Origin: Nocardiopsis suaedae
GTDB lineage: Bacteria > Actinomycetota > Actinomycetes > Streptosporangiales > Streptosporangiaceae
DNA: 57,405 nt
Assembly (NCBI RefSeq): GCF_027706745.1
Contig: NZ_JAQFWP010000046.1
Span: 1-57,405, forward strand
Direction: 5' to 3'
Shown piece by piece: positions 47,661-56,781 of this stretch. The position numbers were made by a program, and so were the translations under genes. Each line of letters starts with the position of its first letter. Within the stretch, counting starts at the first letter, position 1. Under the pieces are notes generated by a model. The model made no database searches. It saw nothing but the letters and a program-made list of their open reading frames with translations, and had not been told where the DNA came from.

Positions 47661-49880
47661 TCAGTCCTGCAGGGCCTCTGAACCGTGCCTGTGGGAGGCC
47701 GCCAGCAGGGCGCCGCCATCGCCCGGTCCGCCGTCCGCCAGCACCTCGTACTTGTCGGCGACGCGCCGGTGGACCGCGCCCAGGCAGGGACAGCCGAACG
47801 GGTCCCGGGCGACGACCAGCCCCGCGAGAAGCGAGGCGACCGTCGTGACGGCCTTCCCCGCCCCTGCGTCCAGGGCCTTCGCCTGCGCGCGCGCCTCGGA
47901 GGCCAGCCGGTTCACGCGGTCGATCGGTGCCTCGCCGGGGCCGCCCTCCTCCCGGGCGGCGGCGAGCATCGGGGCCGACGCCGCGTCCTCGACCCACGCG
48001 ACCCACGCCCGGGTCCGCTCCTGGTCGCCCGCGGTCTTGCCCAGCATCCCGGCGGCCTCGACGGCCGCCGCGCCGATCCCTTCGGCGGCGAGCCGGTGAT
48101 AGAGCAGCCCCGCCTCCGCCCCGTGGACCATGCCGTCGGAGACCGCCTCCTCGTAGTGCTCGGCGAGCCTCTCGTGGACCAGGCGGAACAGGTGCGGCGC
48201 CCCGTTGTTGTGCGCGAGCCGCCGCTGCAGCAGGCGCCGCAGAAGCGCGAAACCGGGATCGGGCCCCCACAGCAGGTCCTTGCGGTCGGCCGTCAGCCGT
48301 GACGCCTTCGTCTCGAGGCCGCGGGTCCCGGGGTGCAGCACGGCCTGGGCCGCGTCGCCGTCGCGGGCGGCGCTGTGCACCCACAGCGTGTGGTCCCATG
48401 TATCGACCCGCCCGCCGAGCAGCGTGCGGCACAGCTCCTCCTCCGGTGCCGTCCGCGGGAGCGGCGCGCCGTCGGGGTCGAACGGCGGCAGCAGCATGTG
48501 CAGGTCGGGCCCGGCGTGCCCCGGGGGCCAGTGCGGCCCCTTCCCGGCGGAGTGCCGCGCCACCACCGCGGCCGCCCCCGCGTGGCCGCCGACCGACCGG
48601 TGCAGGAGCCGCCCCGTCCGTTTCGCGTCGGGCCAGCGGTGGCCCATCGCCCCGGCCAGCTCGGCGCAGTCCACCCGGGTGAGCAGGGGCAGCCTGTAGC
48701 CGAGCACGTCGGGCGTGCCGCGCTCACGCGGGGCCGTGGGCCCCCACAGCGCGTCCTCCGACGCGCGGACGCGCGTCCCGTGCCGGTCGCGGACCAGGAC
48801 CCGGTGCCGGTCGTCCAGAGAGCCGGGGAACAGGTCGAAGCGCACGGTCGCGACCACCGTGAGCCGATCGGGCCCAGCGCCTTCCCTGCGGTCCTGGCGG
48901 CGTGCCTCCAGCAGGTGGTGGAGCAAGTCCCGGCCCGGGTCGGCCTCGGCGTCGTCGATCAGCGCGACACGGTGGTCCAGCAGGGCGCTGTGCCTGCTCA
49001 TGCGGGTGTAGGAGTCCCGCAGGTCGGCGAGGAACGCCTGGCACAGGACCGTGTCGAGCGTGCCGTCGCCGTCGCCGGTGCGCCTGCGGACCGTGGCCAT
49101 CCGCTCCAGCGTGGCCAGGGCCAGGTACCCGTCCGGGGGCGCGCCCTCGTCGAAGCCGGGCAGGAGGAGCCGGCTCCTGCCGAACCAGTCGCGGACCTCC
49201 TCCAGGCGCCGCCGGAAGGAGAGGAGCACCGGCAGGCGCCGTGTGACCAGCGCGACGGCCGAACCGGCGGTGTACCCCAGCAGCTCGGCGGCGACCGCCA
49301 CGGGCACCGAGGCGCCCGAGGCCTCGGACATCCCGGCGCTGAAGCCGCCGGCCACGACCTTGTCGGCGATGTCGGTGAGGCGGTCGGCGAGCCGCGCCGC
49401 GTCGCGCGACGAGGACTGCAGCCGCTCACGGGCCCGCACGCGCATCTCCTGTTCGGACCCGGCGTCCGCGGCCCCGTCCTCTCCGTCGGGCCGGGGCCCC
49501 AGGAACAGGCGGGCGGCGGCGAGCCGGGGGAAGCGGAGGCGGCCGTGGTAGGTGCCGGTGTGCGCGCTCAGCCCGCGCGACAGCGCGAACACCGCGTCGG
49601 GGACGTCGCGCAGCCGGGCCGCGTCCATGTCGAGCAGGACGCAGGGGACGGCGTCGGCGGGCTCGCCCCGGGAACGGCACTCCCGTTCGATCCGGGACAG
49701 CAGGGCGCTTTTTCCGGACGCGTGCATTCCGGTGACGACCAGAATGGGTCCCCGGTCCAGCTCGATTCCGTGCACCAGGGACGGCGCATCCGCGCGCGGT
49801 GCTCTGCGGAGGTCGGCGACGATATCGACCGCCTCCCGACGTCCGTACAGCTTGACCTGGTCCGCGTCGGGTCGCCCCAC
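47661..49880 (-). CDS. P-loop NTPase (STAND/AAA-like) of unknown system
   Basis: A 739-aa cytoplasmic protein. LYGRREAVDIVADLRRA precedes Walker A GMHASGKSA (51-59). VPCVLLDMDAARL and, later, HRVALIDDAEAD resemble Walker B/sensor strands. Two hydrophobic stretches (about 178-200 and 204-225, around VPVAVAAELLGYTAGSAVAL) could touch the membrane. The C-terminal third is helical and Ala-rich, with a Cys pair in FGCPCLGAVH. It does not match a named ATPase well. GGAGGA 8 nt before GTG 49880 sets the start. With the anchored binding protein it may form a signal-sensing pair. Confidence 0.75.
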   Translation of the reverse strand: MGRPDADQVKLYGRREAVDIVADLRRAPRADAPSLVHGIELDRGPILVVTGMHASGKSALLSRIERECRSRGEPADAVPCVLLDMDAARLRDVPDAVFALSRGLSAHTGTYHGRLRFPRLAAARLFLGPRPDGEDGAADAGSEQEMRVRARERLQSSSRDAARLADRLTDIADKVVAGGFSAGMSEASGASVPVAVAAELLGYTAGSAVALVTRRLPVLLSFRRRLEEVRDWFGRSRLLLPGFDEGAPPDGYLALATLERMATVRRRTGDGDGTLDTVLCQAFLADLRDSYTRMSRHSALLDHRVALIDDAEADPGRDLLHHLLEARRQDRREGAGPDRLTVVATVRFDLFPGSLDDRHRVLVRDRHGTRVRASEDALWGPTAPRERGTPDVLGYRLPLLTRVDCAELAGAMGHRWPDAKRTGRLLHRSVGGHAGAAAVVARHSAGKGPHWPPGHAGPDLHMLLPPFDPDGAPLPRTAPEEELCRTLLGGRVDTWDHTLWVHSAARDGDAAQAVLHPGTRGLETKASRLTADRKDLLWGPDPGFALLRRLLQRRLAHNNGAPHLFRLVHERLAEHYEEAVSDGMVHGAEAGLLYHRLAAEGIGAAAVEAAGMLGKTAGDQERTRAWVAWVEDAASAPMLAAAREEGGPGEAPIDRVNRLASEARAQAKALDAGAGKAVTTVASLLAGLVVARDPFGCPCLGAVHRRVADKYEVLADGGPGDGGALLAASHRHGSEALQD

Positions 49881-50151
49881 GCCCCGGTCCTCCAGTCGTT
49901 CGCCGCGATTCCCCCCGGTCGCTGGTCACGACATTACCTGATCATTTTTGATTTCGGGTTGGAAATGGGTTGAAGGCGTTATGTGAAAGGAGTTCGCGTC
50001 GGGGGTGCGGGTATTTCGTCGGGACATCGGGCGCATTCACGTTCTTCTGGGCCCCGGCGGCGCCCGGCCCGGCCCCCGGCCCCGCGGGCCGTCCACCCGC
50101 GCACCGCACGTACACTGGGCCGATCGACGCTCGTACACGCGGAGGTGGATC

Positions 50152-51477
50152 GTGTCCTCGGATGATCCCCAACGGCAGGCGGCCCCCCGGCGGGGCTCGC
50201 GCATCGACCCCTACGTCGGCTCCTACGCCGCACGGGCCCAGGGGATGGTCGCCTCCGAGGTGCGCGCCCTGTTCGCCGTCGCCTCCCGCCCCGAGGTGGT
50301 CTCCCTCGCCGGGGGCATGCCCAACGTGAGCGCGCTGCCGCTGGACCAGGTCGGCGACATCGTCCGCCGCGTCGCCACCGAGCAGGGCGCCACCGCCCTG
50401 CAGTACGGCTCCGCGCAGGGCGACCCCGACCTGCGCGAGCGCATCTGCGAGGTCATGGCCCTGGAGGGCATCGACGCCGCCCCCGACGACGTCATCGTCA
50501 CCGTCGGCTCCCAGCAGGCCCTGGACCTGGTCACCCGGGTCTTCGTCGACCCCGGCGACGTGGTTCTGGCCGAGGCGCCCACCTACGTCACCGCCATCAA
50601 CACCTTCGCCGCCTTCCAGGCCGACATCCGCCACGTGGCCATGGACGACCTCGGGGTGGTCCCCGAGGCCCTGGAGGAGCACCTGGAGGCGCTGGCGGCC
50701 GAGGGGCGCCGCGCCAAGTTCTTCTACACGGTCCCCAACTTCCAGAACCCGGCCGGGGTGACGCTGACCGCCGAGCGCCGCCGCCGCGTCCTGGACATCT
50801 GCCACCGGCACGGGCTCCTCGTGCTGGAGGACAACCCCTACGGCCTGCTGCGCTACGAGGGCGAGGCCGAGCGCGCCCTGCGCGCCGACGCCCCCGACAA
50901 CGTCATCTACCTGGGCTCCTTCTCCAAGACCCTGTCCCCGGGGTTCCGCATCGGCTGGGCGCTGGCGCCCTCGGCCGTGCGCGCCAAGCTGGTGCTGGCC
51001 GCCGAGTCGGCGATGCTCAGCCACTCCACCTTCAACCAGATGGTGGTCGGCCGCTACCTGTCCGAGCACCCCTGGCGGGAGCAGATCAAGGAGTTCAACG
51101 AGATGTACCGGGAGCGCCGCGACGCCATGCTCGCGGCGCTGGAGGCGCTCATGCCGCCCGGGGCCGCGTGGACCCGCCCCGAGGGCGGCTTCTTCGTCTG
51201 GCTGACCCTGCCCGAGGGGCTGGACTCCAAGGCGATGCTGCCGCGCGCCGTCTCCGAGCGGGTCGCCTACGTGCCCGGCACCGGCTTCTTCGCCTCCGAC
51301 GAGGGCCACCGCAACATGCGGCTGTCGTTCTGCTACCCGACCCCGGCCGAGATCCGCGAAGGCGTGCGGCGGCTGGTGGGCGTCATCGAGAACGAGATGT
51401 CGCTGCGCGACACCTTCGGCGCCGCACCGTCGGCCCCGCACGGCGGCGGCGAGGCCCCGACCCCCGACCTTCCCTAG
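50152..51477 (+). CDS. PLP-dependent aminotransferase (class I/II fold)
   Basis: A 441-aa fold-type I aminotransferase of the 2-aminoadipate / valine-like group without a GntR HTH. SLAGGMPNVSALP, then LQYGSAQGDPDLRE, TVPNFQNPAGVTL, EDNPYGLLRY and GSFSKTLSPGFRIGW (PLP Lys259) are all present, as is the C-terminal Arg region NMRLSFCYP. GGAGG (50141-50145) 6 nt before GTG 50152 sets the start. A Ddl-like ligase follows after 32 nt, so the two are probably one transcript. The amino donor is not predictable. Confidence 0.9.
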   Translation: MSSDDPQRQAAPRRGSRIDPYVGSYAARAQGMVASEVRALFAVASRPEVVSLAGGMPNVSALPLDQVGDIVRRVATEQGATALQYGSAQGDPDLRERICEVMALEGIDAAPDDVIVTVGSQQALDLVTRVFVDPGDVVLAEAPTYVTAINTFAAFQADIRHVAMDDLGVVPEALEEHLEALAAEGRRAKFFYTVPNFQNPAGVTLTAERRRRVLDICHRHGLLVLEDNPYGLLRYEGEAERALRADAPDNVIYLGSFSKTLSPGFRIGWALAPSAVRAKLVLAAESAMLSHSTFNQMVVGRYLSEHPWREQIKEFNEMYRERRDAMLAALEALMPPGAAWTRPEGGFFVWLTLPEGLDSKAMLPRAVSERVAYVPGTGFFASDEGHRNMRLSFCYPTPAEIREGVRRLVGVIENEMSLRDTFGAAPSAPHGGGEAPTPDLP

Positions 51478-51509
51478 TGCACGAGCAGAAGCGGAAAGAG
51501 GACGCGACC

Positions 51510-52460
51510 GTGGCCGATCTGGACCGGGTGCTGGTGCTGGCCGGAGGGCTCTCCCCCGAGCACGAAGTGAGCGTCCGCTCCGGGCGCCGCGTCGCCGAGT
51601 CCCTGCGCCGCCTGGACATCGAGGTGCAGACCGCCGACGTGGACTCCGCCCTGCTGGGGCGGCTGTCCTCCGACCCGCCCCAGGCGGTGTTCCCGGTGCT
51701 GCACGGCGCCCCCGGCGAGGACGGGGTCGTGCGCGAGGTCCTGGAGGTCAGCGGCGTGCCCTACGTGGGCGCCCGGCCCGACGCCTGCCGCCGCGCCTAC
51801 GCCAAGCCCGTCGCCAAGGCGCTGGTCGAGGCCCGCGGGGTCGCGGTGCCGCGCGGGGTGGCGCTGCCCAAGGCCGCCTTCCGGGACCTGGGCGCGCGCG
51901 AGCTGGTCGACCGCATCGCCGCCGCCCTCGGCCTGCCGCTGTTCGTCAAGCCCGACCAGGGCGGGTCGGCGTTCGGCGCCGCCACGGTCGACAGCGCCGA
52001 CGCGCTGTCCTCGGCGCTGGTGAACTGCTTCGCCTACGGCGACACGGCCCTGGTGGAGGAGCGCATCGCGGGCACCGAGGTGGCCGTTTCGGTGGTCGAC
52101 ACGGGGGACGGCCCCACGGCGCTGCCGCCGGTGGAGATCGTCCCCGACGGCGGCGTCTACGACTACGCCGCCCGCTACACCGCCGGGCGCACCGAGTTCT
52201 TCGCCCCGGCGCGCCTGGAAGGGGCGGTGGCGGAGGCCGCCAAGGAGGCGGCCCTGACCGCGCACAGCGCGCTGGGCCTGCGCGACCTGTCCCGCACGGA
52301 CATGATCGTGGAGGACTCGGGCCGGGTGGTGTTCCTGGAGGCCAACGTCGCCCCGGGGATGATGGAGACGTCGCTGTTCCCGATGGCCGTGGAGGCCGCG
52401 GGGATGGACTTCGCCATCGTGTGCCGGGAACTGGCGCACCGGGCGGCGCTGCGGGGCTGA
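51510..52460 (+). CDS. ddl: D-alanine-D-alanine ligase-like ATP-grasp enzyme
   Basis: A 316-aa ATP-grasp ligase. The N-terminal GGLSPEHEVSVRSG and LHGAPGEDG match Ddl substrate-1 residues, LFVKPDQGGSAFGA the ATP-grasp loop, and VFLEANVAPGMMETSLFPMA the C-terminal metal site. The usual GSSxGV and EVNTxPG read GSAFGA and EANVAPG, so this is a divergent member and could ligate other amino acids. GAAAGAGGA 7-8 nt before GTG 51510 favours it over the GTG at 51477 that overlaps the aminotransferase stop. Confidence 0.8.
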   Translation: MADLDRVLVLAGGLSPEHEVSVRSGRRVAESLRRLDIEVQTADVDSALLGRLSSDPPQAVFPVLHGAPGEDGVVREVLEVSGVPYVGARPDACRRAYAKPVAKALVEARGVAVPRGVALPKAAFRDLGARELVDRIAAALGLPLFVKPDQGGSAFGAATVDSADALSSALVNCFAYGDTALVEERIAGTEVAVSVVDTGDGPTALPPVEIVPDGGVYDYAARYTAGRTEFFAPARLEGAVAEAAKEAALTAHSALGLRDLSRTDMIVEDSGRVVFLEANVAPGMMETSLFPMAVEAAGMDFAIVCRELAHRAALRG

Positions 52461-52482
52461 GCCCCCGGGGGAGCCGGGCGGC

Positions 52483-52522
52483 GGAGGTGCGCGGCCCCCG
52501 GGCGTGAGGACCGCGCACCTCC
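52483..52522. terminator. Bidirectional terminator
   Basis: GGAGGTGCGCGG (52483-52494) pairs perfectly with CCGCGCACCTCC (52511-52522) over a 16-nt loop, between the convergent ligase and molybdenum-enzyme genes. Confidence 0.8.
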
Positions 52523-52525
52523 ACC

Positions 52526-53491
52526 TCACGCCAGCGCGCGCTCCAGCGCGTCGCGCACCGTGTCCCTCAGCAGCGTCGTCTTGTACCGGGTGCCCGGCAG
52601 CGGCGAGCACTGGCCCGGCAACCCCTCCACCGCCTTCGCCGCCTCGGACGGGTCGGCGGGCGCCCCCTCAAGGGCCGACTCCACCTCGCCCAGACGGAGC
52701 GGGGTGCGGGCCACCGCCCCCGCCGCGACCGCCACCCGGGCCACCCGGCCGCTGCCGCCGTCCTCGCGCACCACCCGGGCCACCGCCTCCACCAGCGGCC
52801 ACTCCGCGCGCGAGCGCGCCGTCGCCCTGACATAGGCGGCCGTCTCCCCGGGCTCCGGCGCCGGCAGCTCGATCACCCCGAGCACCTCGCCCGGCTCCAG
52901 CACGTGGTCCCGCGTGCCGTCGGCGGCGTCGTACAGCTCCCGCAGCGGCCGCTGCACCGGATCGGAGCGCCCGTCGGCCGTCTCCGCACGGGCGTCGTAC
53001 GCCAGCAGCGCCACCGCCAGGGACGACGCGTGGGGTGCCGCGCACGGCGAAGTGTCGAACGCGACGCCGCCCCTGTGGTCGCCCGCCCGCGCCGGGCACG
53101 AGTCGCCCCCGTCCTGGTGGCAGGAGAACTCCGGGTTGCGGAAGTACCAGCACCGGTTCCGCTGCAGCAGGTTCCCGCCCAGCGTGGCCGCGTTGCGGAT
53201 CTGCGGCGTGGCCAGCGCCCGCGCCGTGGCGGTCAGCGCCGGGTACGCCGCCCCCAGCACCGGGTCGGCCGCGACGTCGGCGACCGTGGTCAGCGCCCCG
53301 ATGCGGGCGCCCCCGTTCGGCCCCCAGGCCACCCCCCGCAGCTCTTCCAGGCCGCCAAGGTCGGCGAACGGCCCCGCGTCCAGCCCGGCCCGCAGCCGCG
53401 CCATGGTGTCGGTCCCCCCGGCCCGCGCCTCGGCGCCCGAGCGCAGCTCCTCGGTGAGGCGGGCGAACTCGTCGGTGCTCACGATGCTCAT
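52526..53491 (-). CDS. FAD-binding subunit of xanthine-dehydrogenase-family enzyme
   Basis: A 321-aa medium subunit (CoxM/YagS type). The PCMH FAD site is split between ARAGGTDTMARLRAG near the N-terminus and ATPQIRNAATLGGNLLQR in the middle. The YagS-like insert NRCWYFRNPEFSCHQDGGDS carries the cysteines that in YagS-type proteins bind an extra FeS cluster. It passes electrons from the FeS centres to FAD. ATG 53491 overlaps the stop of the catalytic gene by one base (TGATG). Confidence 0.92.
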   Translation of the reverse strand: MSIVSTDEFARLTEELRSGAEARAGGTDTMARLRAGLDAGPFADLGGLEELRGVAWGPNGGARIGALTTVADVAADPVLGAAYPALTATARALATPQIRNAATLGGNLLQRNRCWYFRNPEFSCHQDGGDSCPARAGDHRGGVAFDTSPCAAPHASSLAVALLAYDARAETADGRSDPVQRPLRELYDAADGTRDHVLEPGEVLGVIELPAPEPGETAAYVRATARSRAEWPLVEAVARVVREDGGSGRVARVAVAAGAVARTPLRLGEVESALEGAPADPSEAAKAVEGLPGQCSPLPGTRYKTTLLRDTVRDALERALA

Positions 53492-56076
53492 CAGCGCAGT
53501 CCCTCCAGCAGTCGGTCCGGGCGCACGGGCAGGTCGAGGGGGCGGCGGCCGACGGCGTCGCGCACCGCGTTGGCCACCGAGGCGGCCACCCCGACGGTGG
53601 AGACCTCGCCCAGGCCCACACCGCCGCCGGGCACGTGCTCCCAGCCCTCCTCGTGGAAGTACACCTCGATCTCCGGGGCGTCGCCGATCCCCGGCAGCCG
53701 GTAGTCCTCCAGGTTGTCGCTGAGCGTCCGGCCCGTCACCGGGTCGGTCACCCGCTGCTCGTACAGCGCGTAGCCGATGCCCTGGACCACCCCGCCGTGC
53801 GCCTGGTTGCGGGCCTGGCGGTCGGCGTAGATCCGCCCGGCGGCGATCCCCGCCCAGCAGTGCAGCGGCCGCACCCGGCCCAGCCGGGTGTCCACCTCCA
53901 CCTCCATCACGTGCACCGCCCCGGCCAGCCCCCGGCCGAGGGCCATCTCCGCGTTGTTGAAGGGCGGGGACAGGAACCCCCGCCGGTCCCGGGCGCGCGT
54001 GCCCGTGGTGCGCAGGCCCTCGGCCGCCTTCAGGTTCTCCCGGGACGCGGCCGGGCCGCCGTCGGCCGACGCGCGCAGCCGCTCGCCCAGGCGGCGGGCG
54101 GCGTCGGCCGCGGCGGGCGCCACCGACGTCGTCGTCCGGCTGCCGAACGAGCCGGGTCCGGGCACCGGGCCGCTGTCCCCGGTCTCCACCCGCACCTGGT
54201 CGGCGTCCAGGTCCAGCTCCTCGCGCACGACCCGGGCCAGGACGGTGCGCACACCGGTGCCGATGTCCTGGGTGGAGGTGCGCACCACCACGCATCCGTC
54301 CTCCACCACCAGCTCCACCTGGGCGCTGGGGTCGAGCAGGTAGGGCCAGTTGGAGACGGCCACGCCCACGCCCCGGCGGAACCGTCCCGTGCGCGCCCCG
54401 CGCTCGCGGTCGCGCCACATCGGTAGAGCGGCGGCGCGCTCGTACAGGGCGGCCCTCTTGGGGTTGCCGTCCCAGCGCTGCCGCAGCGCGATCGGGTCCT
54501 CGCCCAGGCGCAGCGCCATCTCGTCGACGGCCTGTTCCAGCGCCCAGGCCAGCGGCGGACCGCCGGGGCCGCGGAACGGCAGGCCCGGCGGGCGGTGGGT
54601 GACCACGTCGAAGTCGCGCAGGCGGCGCGGGGCACGGCCATAGATGAGCATGCCGTGCACGGCCACGGCCGACCCGATGGACACCCCGCCGTCGCCCCAG
54701 GTGTCGATGGACAGCGCCGACAGGTCCCCCTTCTCGTCGGCGAGCATCGCCAGCCGGGTCCGGGTGCCCGGCCGGTTCCCGGTGTCGGTCAGCTCCTCAG
54801 AGCGGTCGAACACCAGGCGGACCGGTGCGCCGGCCAGCCGGGACAGCTCCACCGCGGCGATGGACTCGGTGCTCAGCGCCGACTTCGCGCCGAACCCGCC
54901 TCCGACGTGCTCGGCGCGGACGTGCACCCGCTCGGGGTCCAGGTCCCAGTGCTCGGCCGCCTCTCGCGCCACGCCACGCACGTACTGGGTGGACACGTTC
55001 AGGTACAGGTCGCCGCCTTCCCACCGGGCGACGCAGGCGTGCGGCTCCAGGGGCGTGTGCACCTGCACCGCGGTGCTGAACTCGGCCGAGAACAGCAGCC
55101 GGTCGCCGCGCGCGTGGGCGTCGTTCAGGCGTTTGACGGCGGTGCCGCGGCGGAACCCGAGGTTCAGCGGCCCGCGCCGGTTGCCCCGCCACGGGGCGGG
55201 CGCCGTACCGCCCTCGTTGCTGGAGGGCGCGGCCGACCGCTCCTCCTTGTCGGCGTAGACCAGGGGCGCACCGGGGGTGGCGGCGGTCCCGGTGTCGAGG
55301 ACCGCCGGGAGGTCCCGGTAGTCGACGCGCACCCGCGCGGCGGCCTGCCGCGCCCCGGCGCGGGTGGGGGCGGCGACCGCGGCCACCGGCTGGCCCGCAT
55401 AGCGCACGGTCCGGTCCTCGGGCAGCAGGTCGACGTGGACCGCTCCGGCCGCGTCGATGCGCTCCACCCGGGCGTGGGCCCGGTCCGAGCGCACCACCAC
55501 CGCCTCCCAGCACCCCTCGGGGTGCACGTCGGTGGTGTAGCGGGCGCGTCCGGTGATCTTGTCCTCGGCGTCGGTGCGGGCGCCGCCGTCGGCCCCGGAG
55601 GAGGCGTCCTCGTCGAAGCGCCCGGCGCACGCGGATGCGACGGCCGCATAGATCCCCTCGTAGGCCCCGCACCGGCACAGGTGGCCGGAGAGGGCGTCGG
55701 CGATGTCGGCGCGGTCCGGCGCGCCGGTCCCGTGCTCGGCCCGCCACCGGTCGTGGAAGGCGGCGGCCTCGACGACGAAGCCGGGCGTGCAGTAGCCGCA
55801 CTGCAGGGCGTCGTGGGCGGCGAAGGCGCGCTGCACGGGGTGGCGCCCCTCCAGGCCCTCGACGGTGGTGACCGAGCGGCCCTCCAGCGCGGTGGAGGGC
55901 AGCAGGCAGGAGGCGGTGGGCGCACCGTCGACGAGGACGGTGCAGGCCCCGCATACCCCTTGGCCGCAGGCGATCTTGGCCCCCGTCAGACCGAGCTCCT
56001 CGCGGAGGGTTTCGGCCGCGGCGTCCTCGGGGGCAGGGTGGACGGTGGTGTGCTCGCCGTTGACTGTGGTGTCCAA
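53491..56076 (-). CDS. Molybdenum hydroxylase, fused [2Fe-2S] and Mo-cofactor subunits
   Basis: An 861-aa fusion. Residues 1-150 are the small FeS subunit: the plant-type cluster uses Cys37, Cys42, Cys45 and Cys57 (CGQGVCGACTV...C), the second Cys93/96 and Cys134/136 (QCGYCTPGF, HLCRCGAYEG). From about 165 comes the Mo-pterin subunit: GGGFGAK, FRGPGGPP and TSTQDIGTG bind cofactor, and Glu824 in GLGEVST is the catalytic base. It hydroxylates an aromatic heterocycle or oxidises an aldehyde. The start is TTG 56076 behind GGGGAG. It is divergent from a TetR gene. Confidence 0.9.
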   Translation of the reverse strand: MDTTVNGEHTTVHPAPEDAAAETLREELGLTGAKIACGQGVCGACTVLVDGAPTASCLLPSTALEGRSVTTVEGLEGRHPVQRAFAAHDALQCGYCTPGFVVEAAAFHDRWRAEHGTGAPDRADIADALSGHLCRCGAYEGIYAAVASACAGRFDEDASSGADGGARTDAEDKITGRARYTTDVHPEGCWEAVVVRSDRAHARVERIDAAGAVHVDLLPEDRTVRYAGQPVAAVAAPTRAGARQAAARVRVDYRDLPAVLDTGTAATPGAPLVYADKEERSAAPSSNEGGTAPAPWRGNRRGPLNLGFRRGTAVKRLNDAHARGDRLLFSAEFSTAVQVHTPLEPHACVARWEGGDLYLNVSTQYVRGVAREAAEHWDLDPERVHVRAEHVGGGFGAKSALSTESIAAVELSRLAGAPVRLVFDRSEELTDTGNRPGTRTRLAMLADEKGDLSALSIDTWGDGGVSIGSAVAVHGMLIYGRAPRRLRDFDVVTHRPPGLPFRGPGGPPLAWALEQAVDEMALRLGEDPIALRQRWDGNPKRAALYERAAALPMWRDRERGARTGRFRRGVGVAVSNWPYLLDPSAQVELVVEDGCVVVRTSTQDIGTGVRTVLARVVREELDLDADQVRVETGDSGPVPGPGSFGSRTTTSVAPAAADAARRLGERLRASADGGPAASRENLKAAEGLRTTGTRARDRRGFLSPPFNNAEMALGRGLAGAVHVMEVEVDTRLGRVRPLHCWAGIAAGRIYADRQARNQAHGGVVQGIGYALYEQRVTDPVTGRTLSDNLEDYRLPGIGDAPEIEVYFHEEGWEHVPGGGVGLGEVSTVGVAASVANAVRDAVGRRPLDLPVRPDRLLEGLR

Positions 56077-56100
56077 GGCGTCGCTCCCCGGAGAGATTGA

Positions 56101-56157
56101 GTTGACGCCGTCAACCTAGGAGGGTGAGTTGACGCTGTCAACGCCGTCTCCTACGGT
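56101..56157. promoter_or_regulatory. Twin TetR operators overlapping a leaderless promoter
   Basis: GTTGACGCCGTCAAC (56101-56115) and GTTGACGCTGTCAAC (56128-56142) are matched palindromes 27 bp apart. The second contains TTGACG (56129-56134), a -35 box spaced 17 bp from TACGGT (56152-56157); the TetR GTG follows 6 nt later. Repressor bound here would block both the TetR gene and the molybdenum-enzyme operon. Confidence 0.85.
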
Positions 56158-56163
56158 TTTCGC

Positions 56164-56781
56164 GTGATTCCTGGTCAGTCGCCCGATACCCGAGAGCGGC
56201 TCATCCGCGCGGCTTGGGACCTGCTCGGCGAGGGCGGCCCCGGCGCGGTCACGCTGCGCGGAGTGGGCGCACGGGTCGGGCTGTCGCGGACCGCGCCCTA
56301 CCGCCACTTCGCCGACAAGGACGCCCTGCTGCGCGCCGTCGCCGAGCGGGCCTTCCGGGACTTGGGCGACCGTATGCGCACCGCGGCCCGGGGGGCCGAC
56401 GACACGCCGTCGGTGCTGCGGGCCGTGCTGATGGCCTACATCGACTTCGCGTCCGAGTACGCCGAGCACTACCGGCTGATGTTCGGCGAGTGGGTGCTCG
56501 CCCAGAAGCGGGCCGAAGGCGAGGAGGGCGGACCGCTGCACGCGGCGGCGGTGTCGCTGTTCGAGCTGTGCGCCGGGATGCTGGAGCAGGGGCAGCGCGA
56601 AGGCGTGATCCGGCAGGGCGACCCGGCGGACCTGGCGCTGCTGACCTGGTCGACCGTGCACGGGCTGATGGCCTTCGCGCTGTCGGGCCACCTGGAGGCC
56701 AAGGAACGCGGGGCGCGCTTGGAGGTCGAGCGCCTGGTGGGCGAGGTCGTGGAGGGGCTGCGAGCGAGGCCGGGGGGTTAG
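56164..56781 (+). CDS. TetR/AcrR family regulator of the molybdenum-enzyme operon
   Basis: A 205-aa repressor. The HTH (about 10-55) contains AAWDLLGEGGPGAVTLRGVG and GLSRTAPYRHFADKDALLRA; the C-terminal domain is of the TetR_C_33/WHG-like type (YIDFASEYAEHYRLMFGEWV, LTWSTVHGLMAFALSGHL). GTG 56164 follows a -10 box by 6 nt and has no ribosome binding site, so the message is probably leaderless. Two perfect operators lie in the 87-bp divergent gap. Confidence 0.92.
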   Translation: MIPGQSPDTRERLIRAAWDLLGEGGPGAVTLRGVGARVGLSRTAPYRHFADKDALLRAVAERAFRDLGDRMRTAARGADDTPSVLRAVLMAYIDFASEYAEHYRLMFGEWVLAQKRAEGEEGGPLHAAAVSLFELCAGMLEQGQREGVIRQGDPADLALLTWSTVHGLMAFALSGHLEAKERGARLEVERLVGEVVEGLRARPGG

